Part shown: positions 19,825-27,585 of the stretch, in pieces
How the letters are laid out: each line of letters opens with the position of its first letter
How positions within the stretch are numbered: the first letter of the stretch is position 1
DNA from: an uncultured Algibacter sp.
GTDB lineage: Bacteria > Bacteroidota > Bacteroidia > Flavobacteriales > Flavobacteriaceae
Direction: 5' to 3'
Assembly (NCBI RefSeq): GCF_947495675.1
Contig: NZ_CANLZX010000001.1
Span: forward strand, 248,001-312,000
Length of the DNA stretch: 64,000 nucleotides
Notes under the pieces: generated by a model
The model's database searches: none
Seen by the model: the letters and a program-made list of their open reading frames with translations, nothing else
Told to the model about the DNA's origin: nothing
Program-made: the position numbers and the translations under genes

Positions 19825-20327
19825 TAAATTAATTATAAACTTGAGTTGAAAAGCTAAGATACGCTCTAAGATTTGAATTACAATAGTTGCTTTTCATTAT
19901 TTCGATTTTAGAAGTCAACTGGATATAAAAATAATTATATATCAAAATTAAACGGGTTTTTTAATAAATAATCAAACTTAAAATTTTGTTAATAATATGA
20001 GTATATCTGAATTTTTGATAATGAATGGTTTGTTAAGTGGAAATAATAGCATGAAAAATTATAAAATATTGCTAATAATTCAATTAATCATGTTGTTGAA
20101 AATTCAAAAAAATAAAAAATTAAGATGATACCCCTAAAAAAATAGGGCAAAAAATGTAATATTGATAAAAGTTAACGATATACCCCTATTTTTTATGGGG
20201 GTTAAAAGTTTTTACCATAGTTTAGCCTCGTTCTTAAGGAGGTTTAGGTCTATAAAACATTAAACTTTAAACAAACACTAATCAAAAATTATAGATCTAA
20301 TTAATTAAATAACTTAAAAAGAAAACA
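19825..20327. promoter_or_regulatory. Divergent promoter region, gltBD / porin-amt-PII-amt
   Basis: An AT-rich gap of about 500 bp without a convincing gene. It contains two related inverted repeats (20131-20147 and 20182-20202) and, further toward the porin, a T/A-rich stretch with a partial -7 box (TAGTTTAG, about 20219-20226). The AAGGAGG at 20236-20242 is not followed by a usable start codon. Location and symmetry suggest control of both nitrogen-assimilation units from here. Confidence 0.5.
20131..20202. promoter_or_regulatory. Paired C-tract/G-tract inverted repeats (candidate nitrogen operators)
   Basis: The first site is CCCCTA-A6-TAGGG at 20131-20147. The second is ACCCCTA-T6-ATGGGGGT at 20182-20202. 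Both have the layout C4TA, six A or T, then a G-tract, and both are preceded by ATA, giving ATACCCCTA as a direct repeat 52 bp apart (about five helical turns). In an otherwise very AT-rich region these C/G tracts stand out. A dimeric regulator could bind both. Confidence 0.45.
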
Positions 20328-21344
20328 ATGATGAAAAAAATTATTACACTTTCAATGCTTTTTGTAGCAACAGCGATATTTGCTCAAGAAGAGAAATCAA
20401 AATTATCAATAAGTGGTAGTGTAGATGCTTACTACCAAACGTATTTAACTGCTCCAGATAATGATGGTGCAACTTTTGGAACTGCTTTTGCAGGACAATC
20501 TGGATTTGCATTAGGTATGGGTAACGTTATAGCTAGCTACGAAGGTGAGAAAGTAGGTGCTGTACTTGATTTAGTTACTGGACCAAGAGGTGCTGGTGCA
20601 ACATTTAATAGTGATATTGTTGATGGTATTGTAAATCAAGCTTATGTTTACTGGAATGTATCTGAAGGTACTACATTAACATTTGGTAGATTTAATACTT
20701 TCTTAGGATACGAAGTTATTGCTCCTGCAGCAAACTTTAACTACAGTTGTTCTTACTTATTTTCAAGTGGTCCTTTTTCACACATGGGTTTAAAAGCTGA
20801 TTTTGCTTTATCTGATGATTGGAGTTTAATGTTAGCTATTACTAACCCTTGGGATACTAATGATATATCTCAATCTGGTGAGTATGCACTTGGAGCTCAG
20901 TTAGGATTTTATGGACAATACTTAAACTTATACTATGATAGCGGTAATGCTGGTGGTTTAGGTTTTGAAATTGATTATACAGGTGGCTTTGATTTATCTG
21001 AAGATTTCTTCTTAGGTATCAATGCTGCATACAATGATAATGATGGTGAAGGTTTTTACGGAGCTGCATTATATCCACAGTTAGCAACTTCTGATAGCTT
21101 TTCAATTGGTTTAAGAGGTGAATATTTCGCTCTTCATGGTGATGGTGACGATTTACCAAGTGTATTTGCTACTACTTTAACTGGAAGCTATACAATTGAT
21201 AACTTAATCATTAAGCCTGAGATTAGATTAGATGCTTTAAGTAATCAAGATGACGGTCAGTTTTACGGAAACTTTGTTGATAGTGATGGAGTTGGTACTG
21301 ATAGTTTAGCTGCTTTTACTTTAGCTGCAATAGTTTCTTTCTAA
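20328..21344 (+). CDS. Outer-membrane porin (OmpL/BBP2-like), ammonium-transporter linked
   Basis: 338 residues. The signal peptide (about 1-20) ends IFAQ. The mature part is acidic, with alternating amphipathic strands and a C-terminal aromatic residue (AAIVSF), as expected for a beta-barrel. Family pieces include LSISGSVDAYYQTYL near the start and WNVSEGTTLTFGRFNTFLGY. Barrels of this type recur next to amt genes in flavobacteria. Here it is the first gene before amt-PII-amt, so it probably lets small nitrogenous solutes cross the outer membrane. The start could be either of two adjacent ATGs. Confidence 0.78.
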   Translation: MMKKIITLSMLFVATAIFAQEEKSKLSISGSVDAYYQTYLTAPDNDGATFGTAFAGQSGFALGMGNVIASYEGEKVGAVLDLVTGPRGAGATFNSDIVDGIVNQAYVYWNVSEGTTLTFGRFNTFLGYEVIAPAANFNYSCSYLFSSGPFSHMGLKADFALSDDWSLMLAITNPWDTNDISQSGEYALGAQLGFYGQYLNLYYDSGNAGGLGFEIDYTGGFDLSEDFFLGINAAYNDNDGEGFYGAALYPQLATSDSFSIGLRGEYFALHGDGDDLPSVFATTLTGSYTIDNLIIKPEIRLDALSNQDDGQFYGNFVDSDGVGTDSLAAFTLAAIVSF

Positions 21345-21445
21345 GTTAAAGGAATATACAAAAAATATAAAAGAGAATAAAGGTGAGTTCTCTTATAAAG
21401 AGAACGCACCTTTACTAATTAACTAACCCCTAAAAATTATATAAT

Positions 21446-22732
21446 ATGTCTTTATTTAACATGCCCCTTATAATTCAAGATACTGCTGCCATTGAAGGCG
21501 ACATGGGAATGATGTGGATGCTTATTTCAGGTATCTTAGTATTCTTTATGCAAGCAGGATTCTTCTTAGTAGAATCTGGTATGACAGATTCAAAAAATGC
21601 TGTTAACATAGCAATGAAAAACTTCCTAGATATCGCAGTAGGCTCTTTAGCTTTCTGGTTTATAGGATACTCATTAATGTATGGCGCAGATATGGGCGGA
21701 GGTTTCTTCCATTGGGGAGGTTTTACATTCTCTCAAGGTGCTGCAGATTTATTCTTCCAAACAGTATTTGCTGCAACAGCTGCTACTATAGTTTCTGGAG
21801 CTATTGCAGGAAGAACAAAATATACAACTTATGCTATTTTTAGTATTTTATTAACAGCTTTCATTTATCCAATCGCTGGTGGTTGGGAATGGAATGGTGG
21901 TTGGTTAAATAATACGGATGGTATTATGCCTGCTGAATTTATCGATTTTGCTGGATCTTCTATTGTTCACTCTGTGGGTGGATGGGCTGCACTTGTTGCT
22001 GCTTGGATGGTTGGTCCTAGAATTGGAAAATTCCTTAACGGTAAACCAATTGAAATGCATGGTCACAACCAAATGTATGCTACTTTAGGTGTATTTATCC
22101 TTTGGTTAGGTTGGTTTGGTTTTAATGGTGGTTCTCAATTAGCATGGGGTGGTGATGATGCTACTGCTGCTTCTCAAGTTGTTTTAGTAACTAACTTAGC
22201 TGCAGCTGCGGGTGCATTAAGTGCTTTATTATTTACATGGATTAAAAACGGAAAGCCAAATTTAAGTATGACATTAAACGGGGCACTTGCTGGTTTAGTA
22301 AGTATAACTGCAGGTTGTGGTAACATGACTGAAGGTGGTGCTGTTTTAGCTGGTTTAATTGGTGGTATTCTTGTAGTATTATCAATAGGATTTGTTGAGA
22401 AAACATTAAAAATTGATGATGCTGTAGGTGCAATTTCAGTACACGGTATTGTTGGTGCTTGGGGAACTTTAGTTATAGGTCTTTGGGGTGTTGATGGTGA
22501 TGCTGGTATTGGTATCTTTAATGGTGGAGGTGCTGCGCAATTAGGAGCACAAGCAATTGGAGTTTTAGCTTATGCTGCTTGGGCAATCGGGTTGTCATTC
22601 ATTTTCTTAGGAATTATGAAAAAGACAATTGGTTTAAGAGTTACTGAGGCTGAGGAAATAGCTGGACTTGACTGGACAGAACATGGTTCTATTGCTTACC
22701 CTGGTAAGAGACAAAGAGAAATTGAAGAGTAA
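21446..22732 (+). CDS. amtB: Ammonium transporter (first of two)
   Basis: 428 residues, about eleven membrane helices. Both pore histidines are present: FAGSSIVHSVGGWAALVAAW and GAISVHGIVGAWGT. The start region (MLISGILVFFMQAGFFLVES) is typical Amt. It moves ammonium/ammonia across the inner membrane. It follows the porin by about 100 bp and is followed by its own terminator before the PII gene, so expression of the downstream pair may be partly separate. Confidence 0.95.
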   Translation: MSLFNMPLIIQDTAAIEGDMGMMWMLISGILVFFMQAGFFLVESGMTDSKNAVNIAMKNFLDIAVGSLAFWFIGYSLMYGADMGGGFFHWGGFTFSQGAADLFFQTVFAATAATIVSGAIAGRTKYTTYAIFSILLTAFIYPIAGGWEWNGGWLNNTDGIMPAEFIDFAGSSIVHSVGGWAALVAAWMVGPRIGKFLNGKPIEMHGHNQMYATLGVFILWLGWFGFNGGSQLAWGGDDATAASQVVLVTNLAAAAGALSALLFTWIKNGKPNLSMTLNGALAGLVSITAGCGNMTEGGAVLAGLIGGILVVLSIGFVEKTLKIDDAVGAISVHGIVGAWGTLVIGLWGVDGDAGIGIFNGGGAAQLGAQAIGVLAYAAWAIGLSFIFLGIMKKTIGLRVTEAEEIAGLDWTEHGSIAYPGKRQREIEE

Positions 22733-22761
22733 TCTTCATAATTAAAATAAAAATTTTATCT

Positions 22762-22793
22762 AAAAAGATGCCTTACTAGTAAGGTGTCTTTTT
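22762..22793 (+). terminator. Terminator after first amt
   Basis: AAAAAGA-TG-CCTTA-CTAG-TAAGG-TG-TCTTTTT is a symmetric hairpin with a T-run, 30 bp after the amt stop. Confidence 0.75.
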
Positions 22794-22882
22794 AGATGTT
22801 ATTATATATGGATAAGTTTAATCATTAAAAATTAAATATTTTATTATTTTAACAAACTAAACAATTATAAGATTAATGAATT

Positions 22883-23221
22883 ATGAAAAAAATTGAAGCA
22901 ATTATTAGAAAATCAAAATATCGTGTAGTTAGGGATGCTTTACACGAAGTTGGTGTAAACTTTTTTTCTTATTGGGATGTAACCGGTCTTGGTAACGAAA
23001 AAGAAGGGCATGTTTATAGGGGTGTATCATATAGTACCAGCGATATTCAACGCAGGCACTTATCTATCGTTGTAAATGATGATTTCGAGGAAATAACAAT
23101 TAAAACACTTCTTGAAGCAGCAAGTACTGGAGAAGTTGGAGATGGAAAAATATTCGTTTCTGATGTTAATGAGTGTTACAGAATACGAACAGGAGAAAAG
23201 GGTGGAGACACTTTAAAATAA
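22883..23221 (+). CDS. glnK: PII-family nitrogen regulator (divergent)
   Basis: 112 residues, the normal PII length. Conserved parts are the N-terminal MKKIEAIIRKSKYRVVRDAL, the B-loop STGEVGDGKIFV, the C-terminal RIRTGE and the T-loop YRGVSY with the Tyr that is modified in other PII proteins. Aligning by hand to E. coli GlnK, the T-loop is one residue shorter. The Gln that coordinates Mg-ATP and 2-oxoglutarate (GFGRQKG in GlnK) is replaced (GLGNEKEG). The Lys region after the T-loop reads IQRRHLS. It lies 24 bp before the second amt and probably gates Amt. Confidence 0.88.
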   Translation: MKKIEAIIRKSKYRVVRDALHEVGVNFFSYWDVTGLGNEKEGHVYRGVSYSTSDIQRRHLSIVVNDDFEEITIKTLLEAASTGEVGDGKIFVSDVNECYRIRTGEKGGDTLK

Positions 23222-23245
23222 TAAAACTAAAAAAAACTAATAATA

Positions 23246-24487
23246 ATGGAAGGATTATTTACAGCAAATAATGTATGGATGATGATTTGTACGGCACTTG
23301 TTTTCTTTATGCATACAGGATTTGCATTTTTAGAGATTGGATTAACTAGACAAAAAAATACTATAAACATATTATTTAAAAATATTTTTATCATTACAGT
23401 AGGGTTATTACTTTACTATTTAATTGGATTTAACTTAATGTATCCCGGATTTGAGGATGGTTCTGCTGGGTTTTTTAACTTTGCAGGGTTTGGTATAGCA
23501 CCACCAGAAAATGGAATGACACCAGAATACGCTGATGGTGGTTACACATGGTGGACAGATTTCTTATTTCAAGGTATGTTTGCTGCTACAGCTGCTACGA
23601 TTGTATCTGGAGCTGTTGCTGAACGTATGAAAATTGGACCTTTTATGATTTTTACAGTTATATATGTAGGTATTGTATACCCACTTGCTGGATCTTGGAA
23701 ATGGGGTGGTGGATTTTTAGATATGAGAGAAACACCTTTTTATGATTTTGCAGGTTCAACATTAGTGCACTCTGTTGGCGGATGGGCTGCTTTAGTTGCT
23801 GTTTGGTTGCTAGGTTCTAGAATTGGAAAGTTTGATAAGGCAGGGAAACCACAAGCAATTCCTGGTCATAGTATACCTTTAGCTACTGCGGGAGTTTTAA
23901 TCCTTTGGTTAGGATGGTTTGGTTTTAACGGAGGTTCTGTACTATCAGCAGATCCAGAATTAACATCATTAACTTTAGTTACAACTTGTTTAGCTGCAGC
24001 TGCAGGTGGTGTAGTTGCTGCATTGGTATCATTTTTAAAATATAAGAATTTAGATTTAACAATGTTCTTAAATGGTATTTTAGGAGGGTTAGTTGGAATT
24101 ACAGCTGGAGCAGATCAAATGAGTCCAGAAAATGCTATTGCAATTGGTGCCATTGCAGGTGCTCTTATTGTATTTGCAGTTGCATTTGTAGATGCCATTA
24201 AATTAGATGATCCTGTTGGAGCTATTGCTGTACACTTAATTTGTGGTATTTGGGGAACTTTAGCAGTTGGTATTTTTGGTGCCTTAGCCGGTCTAGATCA
24301 ATTTATAAGTCAATTGATTGGTATTTTGTCTTACGCTGCAATATGTATACCTTCAGCATTCATTATATTCTTTATAATGAAGAAAACAGTTGGAATTAGA
24401 GTTTCAGAAAAAGAAGAATTAGAAGGCTTAGATGCTCACGAACATGGTATGGATGCTTATCCAGACTTTAGATTGAATGAGCATTAA
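23246..24487 (+). CDS. amtB: Ammonium transporter (second of two)
   Basis: 413 residues, Amt family with both pore histidines (FAGSTLVHSVGGWAALVAVW and GAIAVHLICGIWGT). It is a divergent paralogue of the amt at 21446, with a different N-terminus (GLFTANNVWMMICTALVFFM) and no long N-terminal extension. Its position 24 bp after the PII gene makes it the more likely partner of that PII. Two Amt proteins may differ in affinity or in PII control. A strong terminator follows at 24516. Confidence 0.95.
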   Translation: MEGLFTANNVWMMICTALVFFMHTGFAFLEIGLTRQKNTINILFKNIFIITVGLLLYYLIGFNLMYPGFEDGSAGFFNFAGFGIAPPENGMTPEYADGGYTWWTDFLFQGMFAATAATIVSGAVAERMKIGPFMIFTVIYVGIVYPLAGSWKWGGGFLDMRETPFYDFAGSTLVHSVGGWAALVAVWLLGSRIGKFDKAGKPQAIPGHSIPLATAGVLILWLGWFGFNGGSVLSADPELTSLTLVTTCLAAAAGGVVAALVSFLKYKNLDLTMFLNGILGGLVGITAGADQMSPENAIAIGAIAGALIVFAVAFVDAIKLDDPVGAIAVHLICGIWGTLAVGIFGALAGLDQFISQLIGILSYAAICIPSAFIIFFIMKKTVGIRVSEKEELEGLDAHEHGMDAYPDFRLNEH

Positions 24488-24515
24488 CATATAATAGATT
24501 TAGTTTAGTTTGATT

Positions 24516-24556
24516 AAAAAGGATGTCTTGTGTTATACAAGGTGTCCTTTTTTTTT
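24516..24556 (+). terminator. Terminator after second amt
   Basis: A hairpin built from AAAAAGGA-TGT-CTTG and CAAG-GTG-TCCTTTTT, ending in a run of T. It shares its layout with the terminator after the first amt. Confidence 0.75.
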
Positions 24557-24630
24557 AAATTAAAAATATCTTAATTTATATTTTTTAATAAGGCGAATTC
24601 AGAAATTAAAAATATATAAAACACACAAAA

Positions 24631-24658
24631 AAAGCCTTCATTTTTTAATGAAGGCTTT
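24631..24658 (-). terminator. Terminator of ppc
   Basis: AAAGCCTTCATT/AATGAAGGCTTT is a 12-bp stem. On the - strand the 3' arm runs into a T-tract. It lies 26 bp after the ppc stop. Confidence 0.8.
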
Positions 24659-24684
24659 ACTTTTATAGAATAAATTAATAATTA

Positions 24685-27282
24685 CTAAGCAGAATTTCTA
24701 CTAGCATTAATATTACCAAATAAAGATCGTGTTACAATTTTTTCATAAATAACTTTATCTGGATCATCATCAGGAGCTCCTGCTTTTTCTAATTCTTGAA
24801 GTTTTTTAAGAGCAAATTGTTGTATAGTAAGTAGCGGTAATACAATAGATTCTCTAACTTCAATAGATGCTTTTCCAGAAGGTTCATTTTCCATTAATTC
24901 TTTAAACCCTGTAAGTTTTAAAAGTAATCGTTTTGTAGTTAAATATTCTTCATGTATAACATTCCAAAAACCTCCAAATTCTTCATCTTTAGACATGTAT
25001 TTTGTTAAGTCAAAAAATGACTTAGTTAAAGACATCATACTATTTTCTAAAAGTGTTCTAAAGAATTTAGAATTTTTGTAAAGCTGTTCTACTTTACCAA
25101 AATCACCACTATCTTCATATTTTTTAAGTGCGGTGCCAACTCCATAAAAACCAGGAACATTTTGCTTTAATTGACTCCAAGATCCAACAAAAGGAATGGC
25201 CCTTAAATCAGAAAATACTAGCTTATTTGAGCTACCACGTTTTGAAGGTCTACTTCCTATATTTGTTTTAGCATAGAATTTTAAAGTACTCATACGCTCT
25301 AAATACGGAATAAACATTGCATGACTTTTAAAGTCTTTATAGGTTTGATAACTTGTTTCAGCTAAATCATTCATCACAGCCCTATCAATATCAGACATTT
25401 TATTTTTTTCACCATTTATTCTGTTTTTAATTCCTGAACTTATAAGTTGTTCTAGATTATATTGTGCAGAATCTAAAGTTCCAAAATTAGAACTAATGGT
25501 TTGTCCTTGAATGGTTAATTGTACTTCTTTATCTTCAATTGTTGGACCTAATGATGAGTAAAATTGATGTGTTTTTCCACCACCACGAGCAGGAGGTCCG
25601 CCACGTCCATCAAAGAATATTGCTGTAACATCATATTTTCTAGACATTTCAGTAAGTAATTCTTTAGCTTTATATATACCCCAGTTGGCCATTAAATATC
25701 CGCCATCTTTGGTACCATCAGAGAAGCCTAACATAATATGTTGTTTGCTTCCTCTAGCTCTTAAATGAGCCATGTATTCTGGATTAGTATAAAGTTGCTC
25801 CATAACTCCAGGAGCATTTTCTAAATCAGGTATTGTTTCAAAAAGCGGAGCAACATCAACAGTTAATTCTTCTTTAAAAGCTACCATTCTTAACATAGCA
25901 AATAGTTGCATAACGTTAAGTGCTGTTTGATTATTACTTATAATATATCGGTTTGCACCTCGTTCGCCATTACTTAATTGAATATCTTTAATTATAGCAA
26001 TGGTTTTTAAAGTATTTCTAACCATTTCATCTTCAAAAGCATCTAAATCAGAAACATCATCATTAGCTTTTGATAGAATTTCAATCTGTTCATCTTCAGA
26101 TAAATCATGATAATTATCTGGGAATGATGATTTTCCTGTTGCAATTAAACTATCAATTACCGTAGTAAATACACTATGGTGAATTCTACTATCTTGTCTT
26201 ATGTCTAAAGATGCAAAGCTGTAACCAAAAATATGCACTCTATTAATTAAATTATTAAGCTCACTTACATATAAAGACTGGTGCTCGTGCACTATAACAT
26301 CTCTAATACTTAATAGTTCTCTAATAAATGCTCTTGAAGACATAATTTCTTCATTGTCATCGTTTTGATTTGTACTATACTTGTAGAATAAGGTTTCTAA
26401 ATGTATAATACGATCTTCTACGCCTCTAAAAGTTAATTTTTTTCTTAAGTCTTTTAAATCTTCGTAGTATTTTTTATGGATAGATTGCTTTAATTTTTTA
26501 GCAACTTTTAATGTGGTATCTGGTTTTACAAATGGATTTCCATCACGGTCACCTCCTGGCCAAAAACCAATATTTATAATTTCGTTATGTTTTTTTCCAT
26601 CATCATAAATACTAGTTTGAATGTAGTTGTAAATGGAACCAAATGTTTTGTAAAACACGTTTTCTAAATACCAAATTAAACTTATAGCCTCATCATAAGG
26701 AGTGGGTTTATGGTGTTTAAAGAAAGGTGTTTTACCCAATTGACCAAATAAATTATTTATTTCAGATAAATTGTTTTCTTTTATAGCTTTAGTTAAATTG
26801 GTAATAATCCCTAAAACTGATCCTGGGTAAAATTGTGTAGGGTGCGCAGTTAAAACAATACGCACTTTAAACTCGTCTAGATATTTTTGTAATTCTTCAA
26901 GGTTACCTTCAGAGGTAGCAGTTCCTTTTAAATTTCTTAAAGTACCAACACCTTCCATATTATTTACAATTGGAAAGGCAGCATCTTCAATGGCATCAAA
27001 TAAAACAACTTGACGCTCAATGTATTGAATAAATCTAAATAATAAATTTATCTGACTTTGTTTATTTCTACGGGCTTGATATTTATTAAAAAAAGTTTCT
27101 ACAATAGTTGTAGGGTCATCACCTTGTTTAAATCCTTTTTTACATGTTTCATGAAATAAAGGAAGTAATACACCTGTTTTTGTAACAGCGTCAAAAGGTA
27201 ATGTCATAAATATACTATTGTATATCTGATATTTTGATAAAACATTTTGGTTAAATCTTGTTAATTTAGGCTCTACGGACAT
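24685..27282 (-). CDS. ppc: Phosphoenolpyruvate carboxylase (Bacteroidota-type variant)
   Basis: 865 residues. It makes oxaloacetate from PEP and bicarbonate. Recognisable motifs are VLTAHPTQFYPGSVLG (usual LTAHPTE, with Q for E), GFWPGGDRDGNPFV, MLGFSDGTKDGGYLMANW (usual GYSDSGKDAG) and FFDGRGGPPARGGG (usual FHGRGGTVGRGGGP). The C-terminus ends NASRNSA rather than the classical RNTG. The length and catalytic skeleton are otherwise normal, so it is likely active but belongs to a divergent subfamily. It is divergent from the 609-residue protein-nadAB unit; its product feeds aspartate synthesis. Confidence 0.9.
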   Translation of the reverse strand: MSVEPKLTRFNQNVLSKYQIYNSIFMTLPFDAVTKTGVLLPLFHETCKKGFKQGDDPTTIVETFFNKYQARRNKQSQINLLFRFIQYIERQVVLFDAIEDAAFPIVNNMEGVGTLRNLKGTATSEGNLEELQKYLDEFKVRIVLTAHPTQFYPGSVLGIITNLTKAIKENNLSEINNLFGQLGKTPFFKHHKPTPYDEAISLIWYLENVFYKTFGSIYNYIQTSIYDDGKKHNEIINIGFWPGGDRDGNPFVKPDTTLKVAKKLKQSIHKKYYEDLKDLRKKLTFRGVEDRIIHLETLFYKYSTNQNDDNEEIMSSRAFIRELLSIRDVIVHEHQSLYVSELNNLINRVHIFGYSFASLDIRQDSRIHHSVFTTVIDSLIATGKSSFPDNYHDLSEDEQIEILSKANDDVSDLDAFEDEMVRNTLKTIAIIKDIQLSNGERGANRYIISNNQTALNVMQLFAMLRMVAFKEELTVDVAPLFETIPDLENAPGVMEQLYTNPEYMAHLRARGSKQHIMLGFSDGTKDGGYLMANWGIYKAKELLTEMSRKYDVTAIFFDGRGGPPARGGGKTHQFYSSLGPTIEDKEVQLTIQGQTISSNFGTLDSAQYNLEQLISSGIKNRINGEKNKMSDIDRAVMNDLAETSYQTYKDFKSHAMFIPYLERMSTLKFYAKTNIGSRPSKRGSSNKLVFSDLRAIPFVGSWSQLKQNVPGFYGVGTALKKYEDSGDFGKVEQLYKNSKFFRTLLENSMMSLTKSFFDLTKYMSKDEEFGGFWNVIHEEYLTTKRLLLKLTGFKELMENEPSGKASIEVRESIVLPLLTIQQFALKKLQELEKAGAPDDDPDKVIYEKIVTRSLFGNINASRNSA

Positions 27283-27585
27283 ATATCGTTCTATTGAAAA
27301 TTAAGCATAAAAATAGTGAAGCTCTGGTTAAAGAACACATAGTTTAAAAATATTTATTGATTTTTTTACATAGTGGAATTCTGATTATGAATAATTAAAT
27401 AAAAACCCAAGATAAATAGGTATTCTTATAATTAATTAGTCTTTAACTTCTAATAAAACAAAATAATATAACCAATTTATCTTAAAAAAACACTTATTTG
27501 ATTGTATGATAAATATCATACTCGGTGAAAAGCTTACAAGGTACCTTTATCGTTTTATTTCATTTTAAAATAATTAAAACCACAC
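27283..27585. promoter_or_regulatory. Divergent promoter region, ppc / NAD operon, with an inverted repeat
   Basis: 303 bp with no convincing gene. At 27505-27520 lies TATGATA-AA-TATCATA, two perfect 7-bp arms with a 2-bp spacer, about 65 bp before the ATG at 27586. About 20 bp further downstream, TACCTTTA (27542-27549) resembles the -7 box TAnnTTTG with one mismatch. The inverted repeat is therefore near the expected -35 region of the 27586-nadA-nadB unit and may be an operator. The regulator is unknown. Confidence 0.45.

Noticed and set aside
20236..20242. AAGGAGG, a strong Shine-Dalgarno-like sequence
   Set aside because: No start codon or open frame at a suitable distance follows. The next gene begins at 20328 with its own leader.
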